DNA from: an uncultured Paracoccus sp.
GTDB taxonomy: Bacteria > Pseudomonadota > Alphaproteobacteria > Rhodobacterales > Rhodobacteraceae
Direction: 5' to 3'
Assembly (NCBI RefSeq): GCF_937873615.1
Contig: NZ_CALMYP010000012.1
Span: 42,317-106,316 of the forward strand
DNA length: 64,000 nucleotides
Translations under genes and position numbers: made by a program
The notes under the pieces: generated by a model
Told to the model about the DNA's origin: nothing
Database searches by the model: none
The model's input: only the letters and a program-made list of their open reading frames with translations
Part shown: positions 18,856 to 31,670 of the stretch, piece after piece
How positions within the stretch are numbered: the stretch's first letter is position 1
Layout: each line of letters starts with the position of its first letter

Positions 18856-20382
18856 ATGCCCCGCATGACGGCAGACGCACCCCGAAGCTGGGGGCGGGGC
18901 TGGCGGGGCGGCGTGCTCGACCTGCTGCTTGGCGCGGGCGTAGCCCTCGGTCAGGTGCCCTGGGGGCTCTGGCCGCTCAGCCTGCTGGCGCTGGCTATCG
19001 TCGTCTGGCGGGTCGCCCATGCAACGGGTCGGCGCGGCGCGACCTGGCGCGCATTGGCGGCGGGAACCGGCTATTTCGCCCTCGCGCTCAGCTGGATCGT
19101 CGAGCCCTTTCTGGTCGAGCCCGAGATCTATGGCTGGATGGCCCCTTTCGCGCTTCTCCTCATGGCGCTTGGCGGCGGTATTTTCTGGGCCATGCCGGGC
19201 TGGCTCGCCGGGCGCCTTGCCGACCCCGGCCCGAGGCGGGCCATGGCCTTCGGCGCCGGTCTGGTCCTGTCAGACTGGCTGCGCGGCTGGATCTTTACCG
19301 GCTTTCCCTGGGCGCAGCTTGGCCATATCTGGATCGACACGCCCGCCGCACAGGCCGCAGCCTTCATCGGCGCGACCGGCCTTTCGGCCCTGACCGTCAG
19401 CGCCGCCGCCCTGCCGCTGGCCTTCTGGTCGGGCCCCGCATTGCAGCCGCGCGGGGCATGGCCGGGGGCCGCGCTGTCGGCCCTGCTCGTGGCCACGTTC
19501 TGGGCCGGGGGGCTGTCGCGGCTCGATACGCCGGTCCAGTTGCGCGACATCACCCTGCGCCTCGTGCAGCCCAATGCCGAGCAGGCGCTGAAATGGGACC
19601 CGGAATGGGCGCAGGTCTTCTGGCAGCGGCTGTTGCAGGAAAGCGCAGCCCCGCCCGAAGGCCCCGCCCCCGATGCGGTGATCTGGCCCGAAACCGCCGT
19701 AAGCTTCCCGCTGGAGGTGGCCGGCGACGCCCTGCCGATCCTCAGCGAAGCCGCCAATGCCACGGTGCTGATGGGCATCCAGCGCAGCGACGGGCCGCGT
19801 TTCTATAACTCGCTGATCGAGGTCCGGCCCGGCGGCGCGGTGGCGCAGGTCTATGACAAGTTCCACCTCGTCCCCTTCGGCGAATATATCCCCTGGGGCG
19901 ATGCCATGGCCCGGATCGGCATCCGCGCCTTCGCGGCACAGCTTGGCAACGGCTATTCCGCCGGTCCCGGCCCGCACCTGATGACGCCCGCAGGCCTGCC
20001 GCCCTTCCAGCCGCTGATCTGCTATGAGGCGATCTTCCCGCAGCATCTGCGCGCCGTCGAGGGTGCCGAATGGCTGCTGCAGGCGACCAATGACGCCTGG
20101 TTCGGCACCGTTTCTGGACCTTATCAGCATCTGGCGCAGGCGCGGCTGCGCGCCATCGAATCGGGTCTGCCAATGATGCGGGCCGCGAATACCGGGATCA
20201 CCGCCGCCATCGACCCTTTGGGGCGCGTGACCGCCGAATTGCCGCTTGGCGTGGTGGGCCATATCGACGCCGCCCTGCCCGCGCCCCTGCCCCGGACGTG
20301 GTGGATGCGGCTTGGCCGCTGGCCCACGGTGCTGGCAGCCCTTGCCCTGCTGCTGGCAAGCCTGCGCCGCCGCCGGCGCTGA
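18856..20382 (+). CDS. lnt: Apolipoprotein N-acyltransferase
   Basis: Lnt transfers an acyl chain from phospholipid to the N-terminal cysteine of lipoproteins, the last step of lipoprotein maturation. The 508-residue protein has about seven N-terminal helices and then a nitrilase-like periplasmic domain. The catalytic triad is visible: Glu279 in WPETAVSFP, Lys335 in YDKFHLVPFGEYIP and Cys389 in LICYEAIFP. A last helix and an Arg-rich end follow. The start is ATG 18856 (GGAAGG upstream), with ATG 18865 a possible alternative. It lies 7 bp behind the helicase and is probably co-transcribed with it. Confidence 0.95.
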   Translation: MPRMTADAPRSWGRGWRGGVLDLLLGAGVALGQVPWGLWPLSLLALAIVVWRVAHATGRRGATWRALAAGTGYFALALSWIVEPFLVEPEIYGWMAPFALLLMALGGGIFWAMPGWLAGRLADPGPRRAMAFGAGLVLSDWLRGWIFTGFPWAQLGHIWIDTPAAQAAAFIGATGLSALTVSAAALPLAFWSGPALQPRGAWPGAALSALLVATFWAGGLSRLDTPVQLRDITLRLVQPNAEQALKWDPEWAQVFWQRLLQESAAPPEGPAPDAVIWPETAVSFPLEVAGDALPILSEAANATVLMGIQRSDGPRFYNSLIEVRPGGAVAQVYDKFHLVPFGEYIPWGDAMARIGIRAFAAQLGNGYSAGPGPHLMTPAGLPPFQPLICYEAIFPQHLRAVEGAEWLLQATNDAWFGTVSGPYQHLAQARLRAIESGLPMMRAANTGITAAIDPLGRVTAELPLGVVGHIDAALPAPLPRTWWMRLGRWPTVLAALALLLASLRRRRR

Positions 20383-20398
20383 CCGCCATCTGCGCATG

Positions 20399-20422
20399 AA
20401 AAAACCGCGCCTTGGCGCGGTT
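20399..20422 (-). terminator. Intrinsic terminator of rpmG
   Basis: A 9-bp GC-rich stem (arms 20403-20411 and 20414-20422) is followed on the minus strand by a run of six T. It lies 26 bp after the rpmG stop. It may also serve lnt from the other side, where it is followed by TTCATTC. Confidence 0.85.
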
Positions 20423-20448
20423 CATTCAACTCCGTCGGTTGGCAGATC

Positions 20449-20616
20449 TTACTTGATCTTGCCTTCCTTGTATTCGACATGCTTGCGCACAACCGGGTCG
20501 TATTTGTTGACCGTCATCTTTTCGGTCATGGTGCGGGCGTTTTTCTTGGTGACATAGAAATGCCCGGTCCCGGCCGTCGAGTTCAGACGGATCTTGATCG
20601 TCGTCGGCTTCGCCAT
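20449..20616 (-). CDS. rpmG: 50S ribosomal protein L33
   Basis: This is a 55-residue L33, a small large-subunit protein. The translation begins [20 protein letters not shown], continues through [13 protein letters not shown] and [13 protein letters not shown], and ends GKIK. There are no CxxC pairs, so it is the zinc-free (C-minus) form. ATG 20616 is preceded by AGGAG about ten bases upstream. It is transcribed alone, between its own promoter-like sequence and a strong terminator. Confidence 0.97.
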
Positions 20617-20676
20617 TGGTCTTAACTCCTGCTGCGGCGGCGCCCAAAGGCCACCGCGAAAATTCGTAGAAGCCGC

Positions 20677-20704
20677 CTTTTACCGTCGCAGCCTGCGTTG
20701 TCAA
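20677..20704 (-). promoter_or_regulatory. Probable promoter of rpmG
   Basis: On the minus strand there is TTGACA (20704-20699), a 16-base spacer, then TAAAAG (20682-20677). This predicts a start near 20670 and a leader of about 54 bases. The -35 box is a perfect consensus. Confidence 0.55.
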
Positions 20705-20811
20705 CCGGAAAACAGTGCCCGGAACTGCCTTTCGCCCTCTGCGCTGAAGCGGATGACACGACTGTCCTTCTCGCGCCGCGCCCGTGCCCGGCATCATGGG
20801 GACGAATAGAA

Positions 20812-21180
20812 CACGCGGATGGCCTGTAAGCCGGATTCTGTCCAAGGGTTGCCCCTCTGGATGACCATTCCTCTGCGCACCGCATTGCTGCGGGCGTCAA
20901 GCTGCCAACCCGGACCTTCTGGCGCAAGGCGGCGCTGCCGTTGCCGGCACGAGGTCCCTATTCGGCATTGCTCCCGGTGGGGCTTGCCATGCGGGGTCTG
21001 TTACCAGCCCCCCGGTGGGCTCTTACCCCACCGTTTCACCCTTGCCCGCGCAAGCGCAGGCGGTCTCTTCTCTGTTGCGCTTTCCCTGGGGTTGCCCCCG
21101 CCGGGCGTTACCCGGCACCGTTGCCTCATGGAGTCCGGACTTTCCTCGACTTTCGCCGCGGTCATCCGGCCATCCGCGTG
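20812..21180 (-). ncRNA. rnpB: RNase P RNA, bacterial type A
   Basis: This is the catalytic RNA of RNase P, which trims the 5' ends of tRNAs. On the minus strand the universally conserved GAGGAAAGTCCGGACTCC lies near the 5' end (around 21132-21149). ACAGAATCCGGCTTA lies near the 3' end (20825-20842). The ends pair as a 13-bp P1 helix (21168-21180 with 20812-20824), which sets the boundaries at about 369 nt. The internal GGGTGAAACGG-like segment and the ACAGAG-like segment are also present. The ends are accurate to a few bases only. Confidence 0.96.
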
Positions 21181-21185
21181 AGCGC

Positions 21186-21214
21186 GATATGCGGGGTTTT
21201 GCCGCCCCGGTCAA
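21186..21214 (-). promoter_or_regulatory. Probable promoter of rnpB
   Basis: On the minus strand there is TTGACC (21214-21209), a 17-base spacer, then CATATC (21191-21186), ending 6 bases before the P1 helix of rnpB. Its position just before a mature RNA 5' end supports it. Confidence 0.6.
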
Positions 21215-21337
21215 GAAGCCGCCGGCATCGGCGGGACCCCGCGCCCGACACACGCATATCCAGAAAATGCCGATTTGCACTTTACCCTAGGGAAAACCGG
21301 GCCGACAAATGGAACATATTTGGAGGGGGAGAGGATT

Positions 21338-22639
21338 ATGACCGAGAAAACCAAATATCTCTATGACGGGATGCGACTGCCTTTCATCCTGCTGGTGACC
21401 TGTTTCGCGGCCTGGGGCATCGCCGCGAACATGACCGATCCGCTGGTCAAGGTGTTTTCCAAGATCTTCTCGATGTCGACGCTGCAGGCGTCCTTCGTGC
21501 AGTTTTCCTATTACGGCGCCTATTTCTGCCTGGCGCTGCCGGCGGCCTTCATCAACCGGCGGTTCTCCTACAAGACCGGGGTGCTGGTCGGGCTGGGTTG
21601 CGCCATTGTCGGGGCCTTCCTGTTCTACCCCGCCTCACAGGCGATGACCTTCGGCTTCTTCCTGATGGCGCTGTTCACGCTGGCGGGCGGGCTGTCGATC
21701 CTTGAGACCTCGGCCAATCCTTTCGTCATCGCCATGGGGCCGGAACATAACGCCACGCGGCGGCTGAACTTCGCCCAGGCCTTCAACCCGGTCGGCACCA
21801 ATATCGGCGTCTTTCTGGCGGCAAGCCTGATCCTGCCGCGCCTGAACCCGGCCAGCGAGGCCGAGCGCGCCGCCATGGCACCCGAGGCGCTGCAGGCAAT
21901 CCAGGTCGAGGAACTGGGCGCGGTCATGGTCCCCTATGTCGGCTTTGCCTGCGTGCTGGTGCTGATCTGGATCGCCATCGCCGTCATCCCGATGCCGACC
22001 AAGCGCGAATTGAGCGCCGAAGGCCATGAGGTCCATTTCGGCGCCACCCTGCGCCGGCTGTTGAAGAACCGTCACTATCGCTTTGGCGTCATTGCACAAT
22101 TCTTCAACGTGGCCGGGCAGACCTGCACCTGGACCTTCACCATCCAATATGTGATGGAGGCCATCGGCGGCAATGAGGCCGAGGCCGGCTGGTATCTGCA
22201 GGCCAGCCTGATCGTCTTCCTGATCTCGCGCTTCGTCATGGTCTGGCTGATGGGCTATCTGCGCCCGGCCATGCTGCTGATGCTGATGGCGCTTTGCGGC
22301 ACGGCGCTGTGCCTCTTTGCGATGAGCAGCCCCAATATCGCCGGGGTCTGGGCAGTGGTGTCGATCTCGGCCTGCCTGTCGCTGATGTTCCCGACCATCT
22401 ACGGCATCGCCCTGCACGGGCTGGGCGACGATACCAAATTCGGTGCCGCCGGTCTGGTCATGGCGATCCTCGGCGGGGCGCTGATGCCCTTGGTGCATGG
22501 CGCGGTGATGGATGCGAAGGGGGCGGCGTTTTCCTATCTCGTGCCGGGGCTGTGCTTCCTGGTGGTCGCCGCCTACGGGATGTTCGACCTGCGCAGCAAG
22601 GCGCGCCATGGCGGCGCGGGTGCCGAACAGCCCGCCTGA
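21338..22639 (+). CDS. FucP-type MFS sugar transporter
   Basis: This 433-residue protein has twelve predicted helices and belongs to the fucose:H+ symporter (FHS) branch of the MFS. Typical features are the early LVTCFAAWGIAANMTDPLV, the ETSANPFV helix motif and the central NFAQAFNPVGTNIGVFLAAS. FucP relatives carry fucose, galactose, glucose or other sugars with protons. The substrate here is not certain. Psu genes lie 0.4 kb downstream, so a ribose-containing nucleoside is conceivable but unproven. I chose ATG 21338 because GGAGGGGGAGAGG precedes it. It is divergent from rnpB. Confidence 0.88.
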   Translation: MTEKTKYLYDGMRLPFILLVTCFAAWGIAANMTDPLVKVFSKIFSMSTLQASFVQFSYYGAYFCLALPAAFINRRFSYKTGVLVGLGCAIVGAFLFYPASQAMTFGFFLMALFTLAGGLSILETSANPFVIAMGPEHNATRRLNFAQAFNPVGTNIGVFLAASLILPRLNPASEAERAAMAPEALQAIQVEELGAVMVPYVGFACVLVLIWIAIAVIPMPTKRELSAEGHEVHFGATLRRLLKNRHYRFGVIAQFFNVAGQTCTWTFTIQYVMEAIGGNEAEAGWYLQASLIVFLISRFVMVWLMGYLRPAMLLMLMALCGTALCLFAMSSPNIAGVWAVVSISACLSLMFPTIYGIALHGLGDDTKFGAAGLVMAILGGALMPLVHGAVMDAKGAAFSYLVPGLCFLVVAAYGMFDLRSKARHGGAGAEQPA

Positions 22640-22650
22640 CAGATCATGCC

Positions 22651-22671
22651 GCATTGCAGCATCTGCAATGC
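22651..22671. repeat. Perfect 9-bp inverted repeat between the transporter and a small gene
   Basis: Arms 22651-22659 and 22663-22671 are separated by CAT. It lies 12 bp after the transporter stop, and TTGACC follows at 22676. It could be an operator for the small downstream gene or a weak hairpin stop for the transporter, since no T run follows. Confidence 0.5.
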
Positions 22672-22751
22672 AGCTTTGACCAGATGGCGGTTGTAGCACA
22701 GCGATTGCTGGCCATATCCTTTCTGCAGAAGCAAAAGGAAGGGAAACCGCA

Positions 22752-22868
22752 ATGCTTGGCTATTTCGCAATCTATGGCGGCCAGTATTCCGATCTGGTCC
22801 GCAAGCAGACCAAGACCCGCCGCTGGTGGCAGGTCTGGTTGCCGCATCAGATCGACGCGCTGAACTGA
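22752..22868 (+). CDS. 38-residue small protein, function unknown
   Basis: This short frame starts MLGYFAIYGGQYSDLVRKQ and continues with a basic, tryptophan-rich half (TKTRRWWQVWLPHQ), ending DALN. I do not recognise the family. Support for a real gene is positional. A strong ribosome site (AAGGAAGGG) stands in front of ATG 22752, and an intrinsic terminator begins 29 bp after the stop. It has no signal peptide or clear membrane span. The RRWWQVW segment could bind membranes or nucleic acid, but this is speculation. It lies between the transporter and the psuK-psuG operon. Confidence 0.6.
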   Translation: MLGYFAIYGGQYSDLVRKQTKTRRWWQVWLPHQIDALN

Positions 22869-22896
22869 GGCGCAACAGGATGAGTAACGAGGCATA

Positions 22897-22927
22897 AAGG
22901 CCGGGCTGATGCCCGGCCTTGTTCTTT
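22897..22927 (+). terminator. Intrinsic terminator after the 38-residue gene
   Basis: A perfect 10-bp stem (22897-22906 with 22911-22920, loop TGAT) is followed by GTTCTTT. It separates the transporter and small gene from psuK. The A-rich left side lets it also act weakly on the other strand. Confidence 0.85.
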
Positions 22928-23022
22928 CCATCCGCCGATGCCAGAGGTGGCCTGCAACAGCGCAACGGCTGGGGCTTGCAATGGTCACAACCGGGCAGGA
23001 CAATTCCCTTGAGGGAAGGCGG

Positions 23023-23916
23023 ATGAACAGGACAGCGGATCTTCTTTGCATCGGTGCCATGCTGTGGGACGTGATCGGCCGCAGCCCGCGTGCCATGGCG
23101 CCGGGCGCCGACCTGCCCGGCCGCGTCGCCCATATTCCGGGTGGCGTGGCGCTGAACGTGGCGCTGGCAATCGCCCGCTGGGGCATGTCCCCGGCGATCC
23201 TCTCGGCGGTCGGGCGCGATGCCGAGGGCGAGGCGCTGATCGGCGCGGTGGCCGCGCGCGGCGTGATCACCGACTTTCTCTGCCGCGACGGTGGGCCGAC
23301 CGATGTCTATATGGCGATCGAGGATGTGAACGGGCTGATCGCCGCCATTGCCGACGCGCATTCGCTGGAGGATGCGGGCGACATGGTGCTGGCCCCGATC
23401 CGCGATGGCCGGCTGGCCTCGGCGGCACAACTCTGGCGCGGCGTGGCCGTGATCGACGGCAATCTGACCACCGAACAGCTTTCGCGCATCGCCGCTGAGC
23501 CGGGCCTCTCTCAGGCCGATCTGCGCATCGTGCCGGCCAGCCCCGGCAAGGCCGAGCGGCTGGCACCGCTGATCGGGGCCGCCCATGGCTGCTTCTATCT
23601 CAACCGCCTTGAGGCCGAGGTGCTCTGCGGTCATGCCCTGCCCGATGCCCCCGCCGGGGCCGAGGCGATGCTGGCGCGCGGCATGAGCCGGGTCATCGTG
23701 ACCGATGGCGGCGCGGCGGTCGCTGACGGGCTGGCGGGACATGGCGTCCTTGTCGCCCATCCGCCGCCGGTCGCCATCGCCCGCGTGACCGGTGCCGGCG
23801 ACTGTTTCCTGGCCGCGCATCTGGCAGCCGAGCGCGAGGGCCGGCTACGGGCCGAGGCGCTCGGCCTTGCCGCCGAGGCCGCCGCAATGCATGTTTCCGG
23901 AAAGGACGTTCCATGA
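23023..23916 (+). CDS. psuK: PfkB family kinase, probable pseudouridine kinase
   Basis: This 297-residue ribokinase-like kinase has the N-terminal IPGGVALNVALAIARWG substrate motif and the C-terminal signature VTGAGDCFLAAHLAA with the catalytic Asp. It overlaps psuG by ATGA (23913-23916), and this pairing indicates pseudouridine 5'-phosphorylation. PsuK makes pseudouridine 5'-phosphate, and PsuG splits it into uracil and ribose 5-phosphate. On sequence alone it could be any PfkB sugar or nucleoside kinase, so the assignment rests on context. I chose ATG 23023, with GAGGGAAGG upstream. The frame is open 38 codons further. Confidence 0.85.
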   Translation: MNRTADLLCIGAMLWDVIGRSPRAMAPGADLPGRVAHIPGGVALNVALAIARWGMSPAILSAVGRDAEGEALIGAVAARGVITDFLCRDGGPTDVYMAIEDVNGLIAAIADAHSLEDAGDMVLAPIRDGRLASAAQLWRGVAVIDGNLTTEQLSRIAAEPGLSQADLRIVPASPGKAERLAPLIGAAHGCFYLNRLEAEVLCGHALPDAPAGAEAMLARGMSRVIVTDGGAAVADGLAGHGVLVAHPPPVAIARVTGAGDCFLAAHLAAEREGRLRAEALGLAAEAAAMHVSGKDVP

Positions 23917-24836
23917 CCGATTTCTTTGACATGACCCCCGAAGTCGCCGCGGCGCTTGCCGATGGCGCCCCCGTCGTCGCTCTGGAATCGACGATCATCA
24001 CCCATGGCATGCCGTTTCCGCAGAACCTCGAAATGGCCCGCCGGGTCGAAGAGGAGATCCGCAAGGGCGGTGCCACCCCGGCCACCATCGCGGTGATCGA
24101 GGGCCGCATCCGCATCGGGCTCGACGATGCGGCGATGGAGCGACTGGCGAAGACGCCGCAGGCGCAGGTGATGAAGCTCTCGCGCGCCGATCTGGCCGCC
24201 TGCGTGGCCAGCGGTCGCACCGGGGCGACCACCGTCGCCGCGACCATGATCTGCGCCCGGCTGGCCGGGATCGAGGTTTTCGCGACCGGCGGCATCGGCG
24301 GCGTCCATCGCGGGGCCGAGATCAGCTTCGACATCTCGGCCGATCTGCAGGAACTGTCGCAGACCCCGGTCACCGTGATCTGTGCCGGCGCCAAGGCCAT
24401 TCTCGACCTGCCGAAGACGCTGGAGGTGCTGGAAACGCTCGGCGTGCCGGTCATCGCCTATGGGCAGGACCAGTTGCCGGCCTTCTGGTCGCGCGAATCG
24501 GGCCTGCGCGCGCCCCTGCGCATGGACAGCGCAGCCGAGATCGCCCGCGCCGCCGCCACCCGCCGGGCGCTGAACGTCCCCGGCGGCCAGTTGATCGCCA
24601 ATCCGATCCCCGCCGGGGCCGAAATCCCGCGCGCCACCATCGCCCCCATCGTCGATCAGGCGCTGGCAGATGCCGCCCGCCACCGCATCGCCGCCAAGGC
24701 GGTCACGCCCTATCTGCTGCAGCGGATTTTCGAGCTGACCGAGGGCCGATCCCTGGCCGCGAATATCGAGCTGGTGATGAACAATGCCCGCCTCGGCGCC
24801 GGCATCGCCACCGAGTTGGCGGCGCTGAAGGGATAG
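23913..24836 (+). CDS. psuG: Pseudouridine-5'-phosphate glycosidase
   Basis: This 307-residue lyase reversibly splits pseudouridine 5'-phosphate into uracil and ribose 5-phosphate, breaking a C-C glycosidic bond with a Mn2+ site. It aligns with E. coli PsuG throughout: VALESTIITHGMPFPQN (Glu25, equivalent to Glu31), FATGGIGGVHRGAE, FDISADLQEL (metal Asp) and CAGAKAILD. The last holds the lysine near residue 161, equivalent to the Schiff-base Lys166. With psuK it forms a complete salvage route for the modified nucleoside released by RNA turnover. Confidence 0.96.
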   Translation: MTDFFDMTPEVAAALADGAPVVALESTIITHGMPFPQNLEMARRVEEEIRKGGATPATIAVIEGRIRIGLDDAAMERLAKTPQAQVMKLSRADLAACVASGRTGATTVAATMICARLAGIEVFATGGIGGVHRGAEISFDISADLQELSQTPVTVICAGAKAILDLPKTLEVLETLGVPVIAYGQDQLPAFWSRESGLRAPLRMDSAAEIARAAATRRALNVPGGQLIANPIPAGAEIPRATIAPIVDQALADAARHRIAAKAVTPYLLQRIFELTEGRSLAANIELVMNNARLGAGIATELAALKG

Positions 24837-24863
24837 ACCGACTGCGGGCTTGACCGGGCTGGT

Positions 24864-25934
24864 CTATCCGCCCGGGGCCGGCGGCAGGAAGATCGAGGAC
24901 AGATCCGTCGAATCGCGCCGGCCGATATCGTCGGCATGGTTCTCGATGAAATCATGCGCTGCCGCCTGCCCGGCCTCGAACATGCGGGTCAGCATTCCGG
25001 GATCGGGCATGACCTTGCTGCGCGCATTCAGGTCGTTCATCAGCGCGTCGTCCATGATCATGTGGACCAGCACGTTCTTCATCACCCGGCCACCCTGCAA
25101 CCGGCCCTCGGCATGAAGGCGCTTGACGAAGTTGATTGCCCTCAGTTCCGACAGAAGCGCTGCGTTGAAGCTGATCTCGTTGACCCGGTCGGCGATTTCC
25201 GCCGGCGTATGCGGCACCGCCTCGCGGCGCATCGGGTTGATGTTCACGATGACGATGTCGCGCGGCAGATCCGGCTCGTAAAGCGGCCAGAGCGAGGGGT
25301 TCCCGGAATAGCCGCCATCCCAATATTCCTCGACCTGGCCGGTCGCCGGGTCATGGATCTCGACCGCGCGATAGATCGTCGGCAGGCAGGCCGAGGCCAG
25401 GACCGCATCGACCGTGACCTCGGCCCCGCTGAAGACGCGCGGCAGGCCGGTGCGCACATTGGTGGCATTGACGAAGATCTTCGTCGGGCTTTCCTGCCCA
25501 AGTTTCGGATAGGGCAGCGTTTTCAGAACGATGCGCAGCGGATTCGCATAGAACGGCCCGTAATCGTAGGGGCTGAACAGCCGGGTCAGGTTCTCGAACC
25601 AGGCGAAGGGGGAAAAGACCTCGGTCACCCGCTCCATGCTGCGCGGGGTGGGGAAGAAGGAATGCAGCCAGCGCACGACGCGGGAATCGCTGACCTGCCC
25701 GATCTCGGACCAGATATGGGCCATGTTCTCGCGCGCCGCGCGCCGACCGCTGCGGCCCTTGGCGGCGGCCAGCCCGGCCTGCAGCGCGGCCCCGTTCATC
25801 GCCCCCGCCGAGGTGCCGCTGATCGCCGCGAAATCCAGCCAGGTCTCGTCCAGAAGCCGGTCGAGCACGCCCCAGGTAAAGGCCCCATGCGCCCCGCCGC
25901 CCTGCAAGGCCAGATTGATCCTGCGCTGTTCCAT
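24864..25934 (-). CDS. Patatin-like phospholipase
   Basis: This 356-residue lipid acyl hydrolase has the patatin core. The oxyanion loop QGGGAHGAF is at residues 11-19, the nucleophile elbow GTSAG has Ser42, and the dyad Asp is in YWDGGYSGNP (Asp206). No signal peptide or membrane anchor is seen, so it should be cytoplasmic or peripheral. Family members act as phospholipases, or as polyhydroxybutyrate depolymerases in some bacteria, and the substrate here is unknown. It converges on psuG with 27 bp between the stops. Confidence 0.92.
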   Translation of the reverse strand: MEQRRINLALQGGGAHGAFTWGVLDRLLDETWLDFAAISGTSAGAMNGAALQAGLAAAKGRSGRRAARENMAHIWSEIGQVSDSRVVRWLHSFFPTPRSMERVTEVFSPFAWFENLTRLFSPYDYGPFYANPLRIVLKTLPYPKLGQESPTKIFVNATNVRTGLPRVFSGAEVTVDAVLASACLPTIYRAVEIHDPATGQVEEYWDGGYSGNPSLWPLYEPDLPRDIVIVNINPMRREAVPHTPAEIADRVNEISFNAALLSELRAINFVKRLHAEGRLQGGRVMKNVLVHMIMDDALMNDLNARSKVMPDPGMLTRMFEAGQAAAHDFIENHADDIGRRDSTDLSSIFLPPAPGG

Positions 25935-26002
25935 GTTTCGCGTCCTGCCGGTTTCCTTGCCGGGAACCTAGGCCATTCCGCCCCCATGCCGCAACGCCGC
26001 AT

Positions 26003-26040
26003 AAAAAAGCGGGTGGCCGGCGCTAAGCCAGACCACCCGC
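26003..26040 (-). terminator. Intrinsic terminator of the 45-residue gene
   Basis: An 8-bp stem (26009-26016 with 26033-26040) with a 16-base loop is followed on the minus strand by a run of six T. It lies 42 bp after the stop of the small gene and upstream of the patatin gene. Confidence 0.85.
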
Positions 26041-26082
26041 AAGGCACTGAACCGGGGCCGGGGACGACCGAGACGGAACAGG

Positions 26083-26220
26083 TCAGGCAGACAGAATTGC
26101 AGGGATCCAGAGGATGGCGACAGTGCTGACACAGATCACGACGACGCCAAGGGCATCCGCCACCAATTCGCGGATCGAGGCGTTCTCGGCGCTCAGTACG
26201 GATTTCATCGCTTCAGTCAT
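26083..26220 (-). CDS. 45-residue single-span membrane peptide
   Basis: This short gene begins MTEAMKSVLSAENASIRELV. A hydrophobic helix of about 20 residues follows (LGVVVICVSTVAILWIPAIL), ending LSA. It should sit in the inner membrane with a short acidic/polar N-terminus in the cytoplasm. GGGAGA stands six bases before ATG 26220, and a strong terminator follows. The frame is open 18 codons further upstream, but without a ribosome site. I know no function. It lies upstream of patatin on the same strand and downstream of recG, but is isolated by its own terminator. Confidence 0.65.
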   Translation of the reverse strand: MTEAMKSVLSAENASIRELVADALGVVVICVSTVAILWIPAILSA

Positions 26221-26292
26221 GGCAATCTCCCATCGAGTTGCCCTTTTGTTCTCATATCTCGCCGAGTCGCGCAAGAACTTTTTAAGAACATT

Positions 26293-30845
<4,553 letters not shown>

Positions 30846-30872
30846 TCACCGGCAGCGCGGTCAAACCGATTG

Positions 30873-31583
30873 TCAGGCCCCAACCGCCAGTTTTTCGGGC
30901 GCGGCATGTTGCGGGTCGCGCAGGACATAGCCGCGCCCCCAGACCGTCTCGATATGGTTTTCGCCACCCAGGGCTTCGGACAGCTTCTTGCGCAGCTTGC
31001 AGATGAAGACGTCGATGATCTTCAATTCCGGCTCATCCATGCCACCATAGAGATGATTCAGGAACATCTCCTTGGTCAGGGTCGTGCCCTTGCGCAGGCT
31101 GAGCAGTTCGAGGATCTGGTATTCCTTGCCCGTCAGCGGCACCGTCTTGCCATTCACCTCGACCGAGCGCGCGTCGAGATTGACGACCAGATCGCCCGTA
31201 CAGATCACCGCTTGGCTGTGTCCCTTGGAGCGGCGGATGATCGCCGCGATCCGGGCCACCAACTCCTCTCGGTGGAAAGGTTTGGTCATATAGTCATCTG
31301 CCCCGAAACCGAATCCCCTCAGCTTGCTTTCGGTGTCGTCCGAGCCGGTCAGGATCAGGATCGGCGTGTCGATCCGCGACAGCCGGATCTGGCGCAGAAC
31401 CTCCATCCCGTGCATGTCCGGCAGGTCGAGATCGAGCAGGATCAGATCATAGTCGTAGAGCCGGGCCAGATCGATCCCTTCCTCGCCCATATCGGTCACG
31501 AAGACATTGTAGCTGGCATGGGTCAGCATCATTTCGATGCCGCGGGCAGTGGTTGGGTCGTCTTCAACCAGAAGTATACGCAT
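30873..31583 (-). CDS. ctrA: Cell-cycle response regulator CtrA
   Basis: CtrA is the OmpR-type master regulator of alphaproteobacteria. In Rhodobacterales it mainly drives motility, gene transfer agent and c-di-GMP genes rather than division. The 236-residue protein has a receiver domain with the phospho-acceptor Asp51 ([14 protein letters not shown]). It ends in a winged helix nearly identical to the Caulobacter protein ([20 protein letters not shown], then [19 protein letters not shown]). MRILLVEDD is preceded by GGGGGACC, so I start at 31583 rather than five codons earlier. It lies 87 bp downstream of sciP on the same strand, with a CtrA-box-like site between them. Confidence 0.97.
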   Translation of the reverse strand: MRILLVEDDPTTARGIEMMLTHASYNVFVTDMGEEGIDLARLYDYDLILLDLDLPDMHGMEVLRQIRLSRIDTPILILTGSDDTESKLRGFGFGADDYMTKPFHREELVARIAAIIRRSKGHSQAVICTGDLVVNLDARSVEVNGKTVPLTGKEYQILELLSLRKGTTLTKEMFLNHLYGGMDEPELKIIDVFICKLRKKLSEALGGENHIETVWGRGYVLRDPQHAAPEKLAVGA

Positions 31584-31636
31584 GGACAGGTCCCCCATAA
31601 ATCGAAGTTCACGATGGCAAGAATGATATCAAATAG

Positions 31637-31651
31637 TTAATACCACGTTAG
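31637..31651. promoter_or_regulatory. Possible CtrA binding site upstream of ctrA
   Basis: TTAA-N7-TTAG is one base from the CtrA consensus TTAA-N7-TTAA. It lies 54-68 bp before the ctrA start in an AT-rich stretch, where autoregulation would be expected. Confidence 0.5.
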
Positions 31652-31670
31652 CAAACACTCTAATCACATT

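Noticed and set aside
16728-18866. 712-codon minus-strand frame opposite the DEAD-box helicase
   Set aside because: Low-complexity Gly/Arg/Leu translation opposite a fully conserved helicase, with no start signal.
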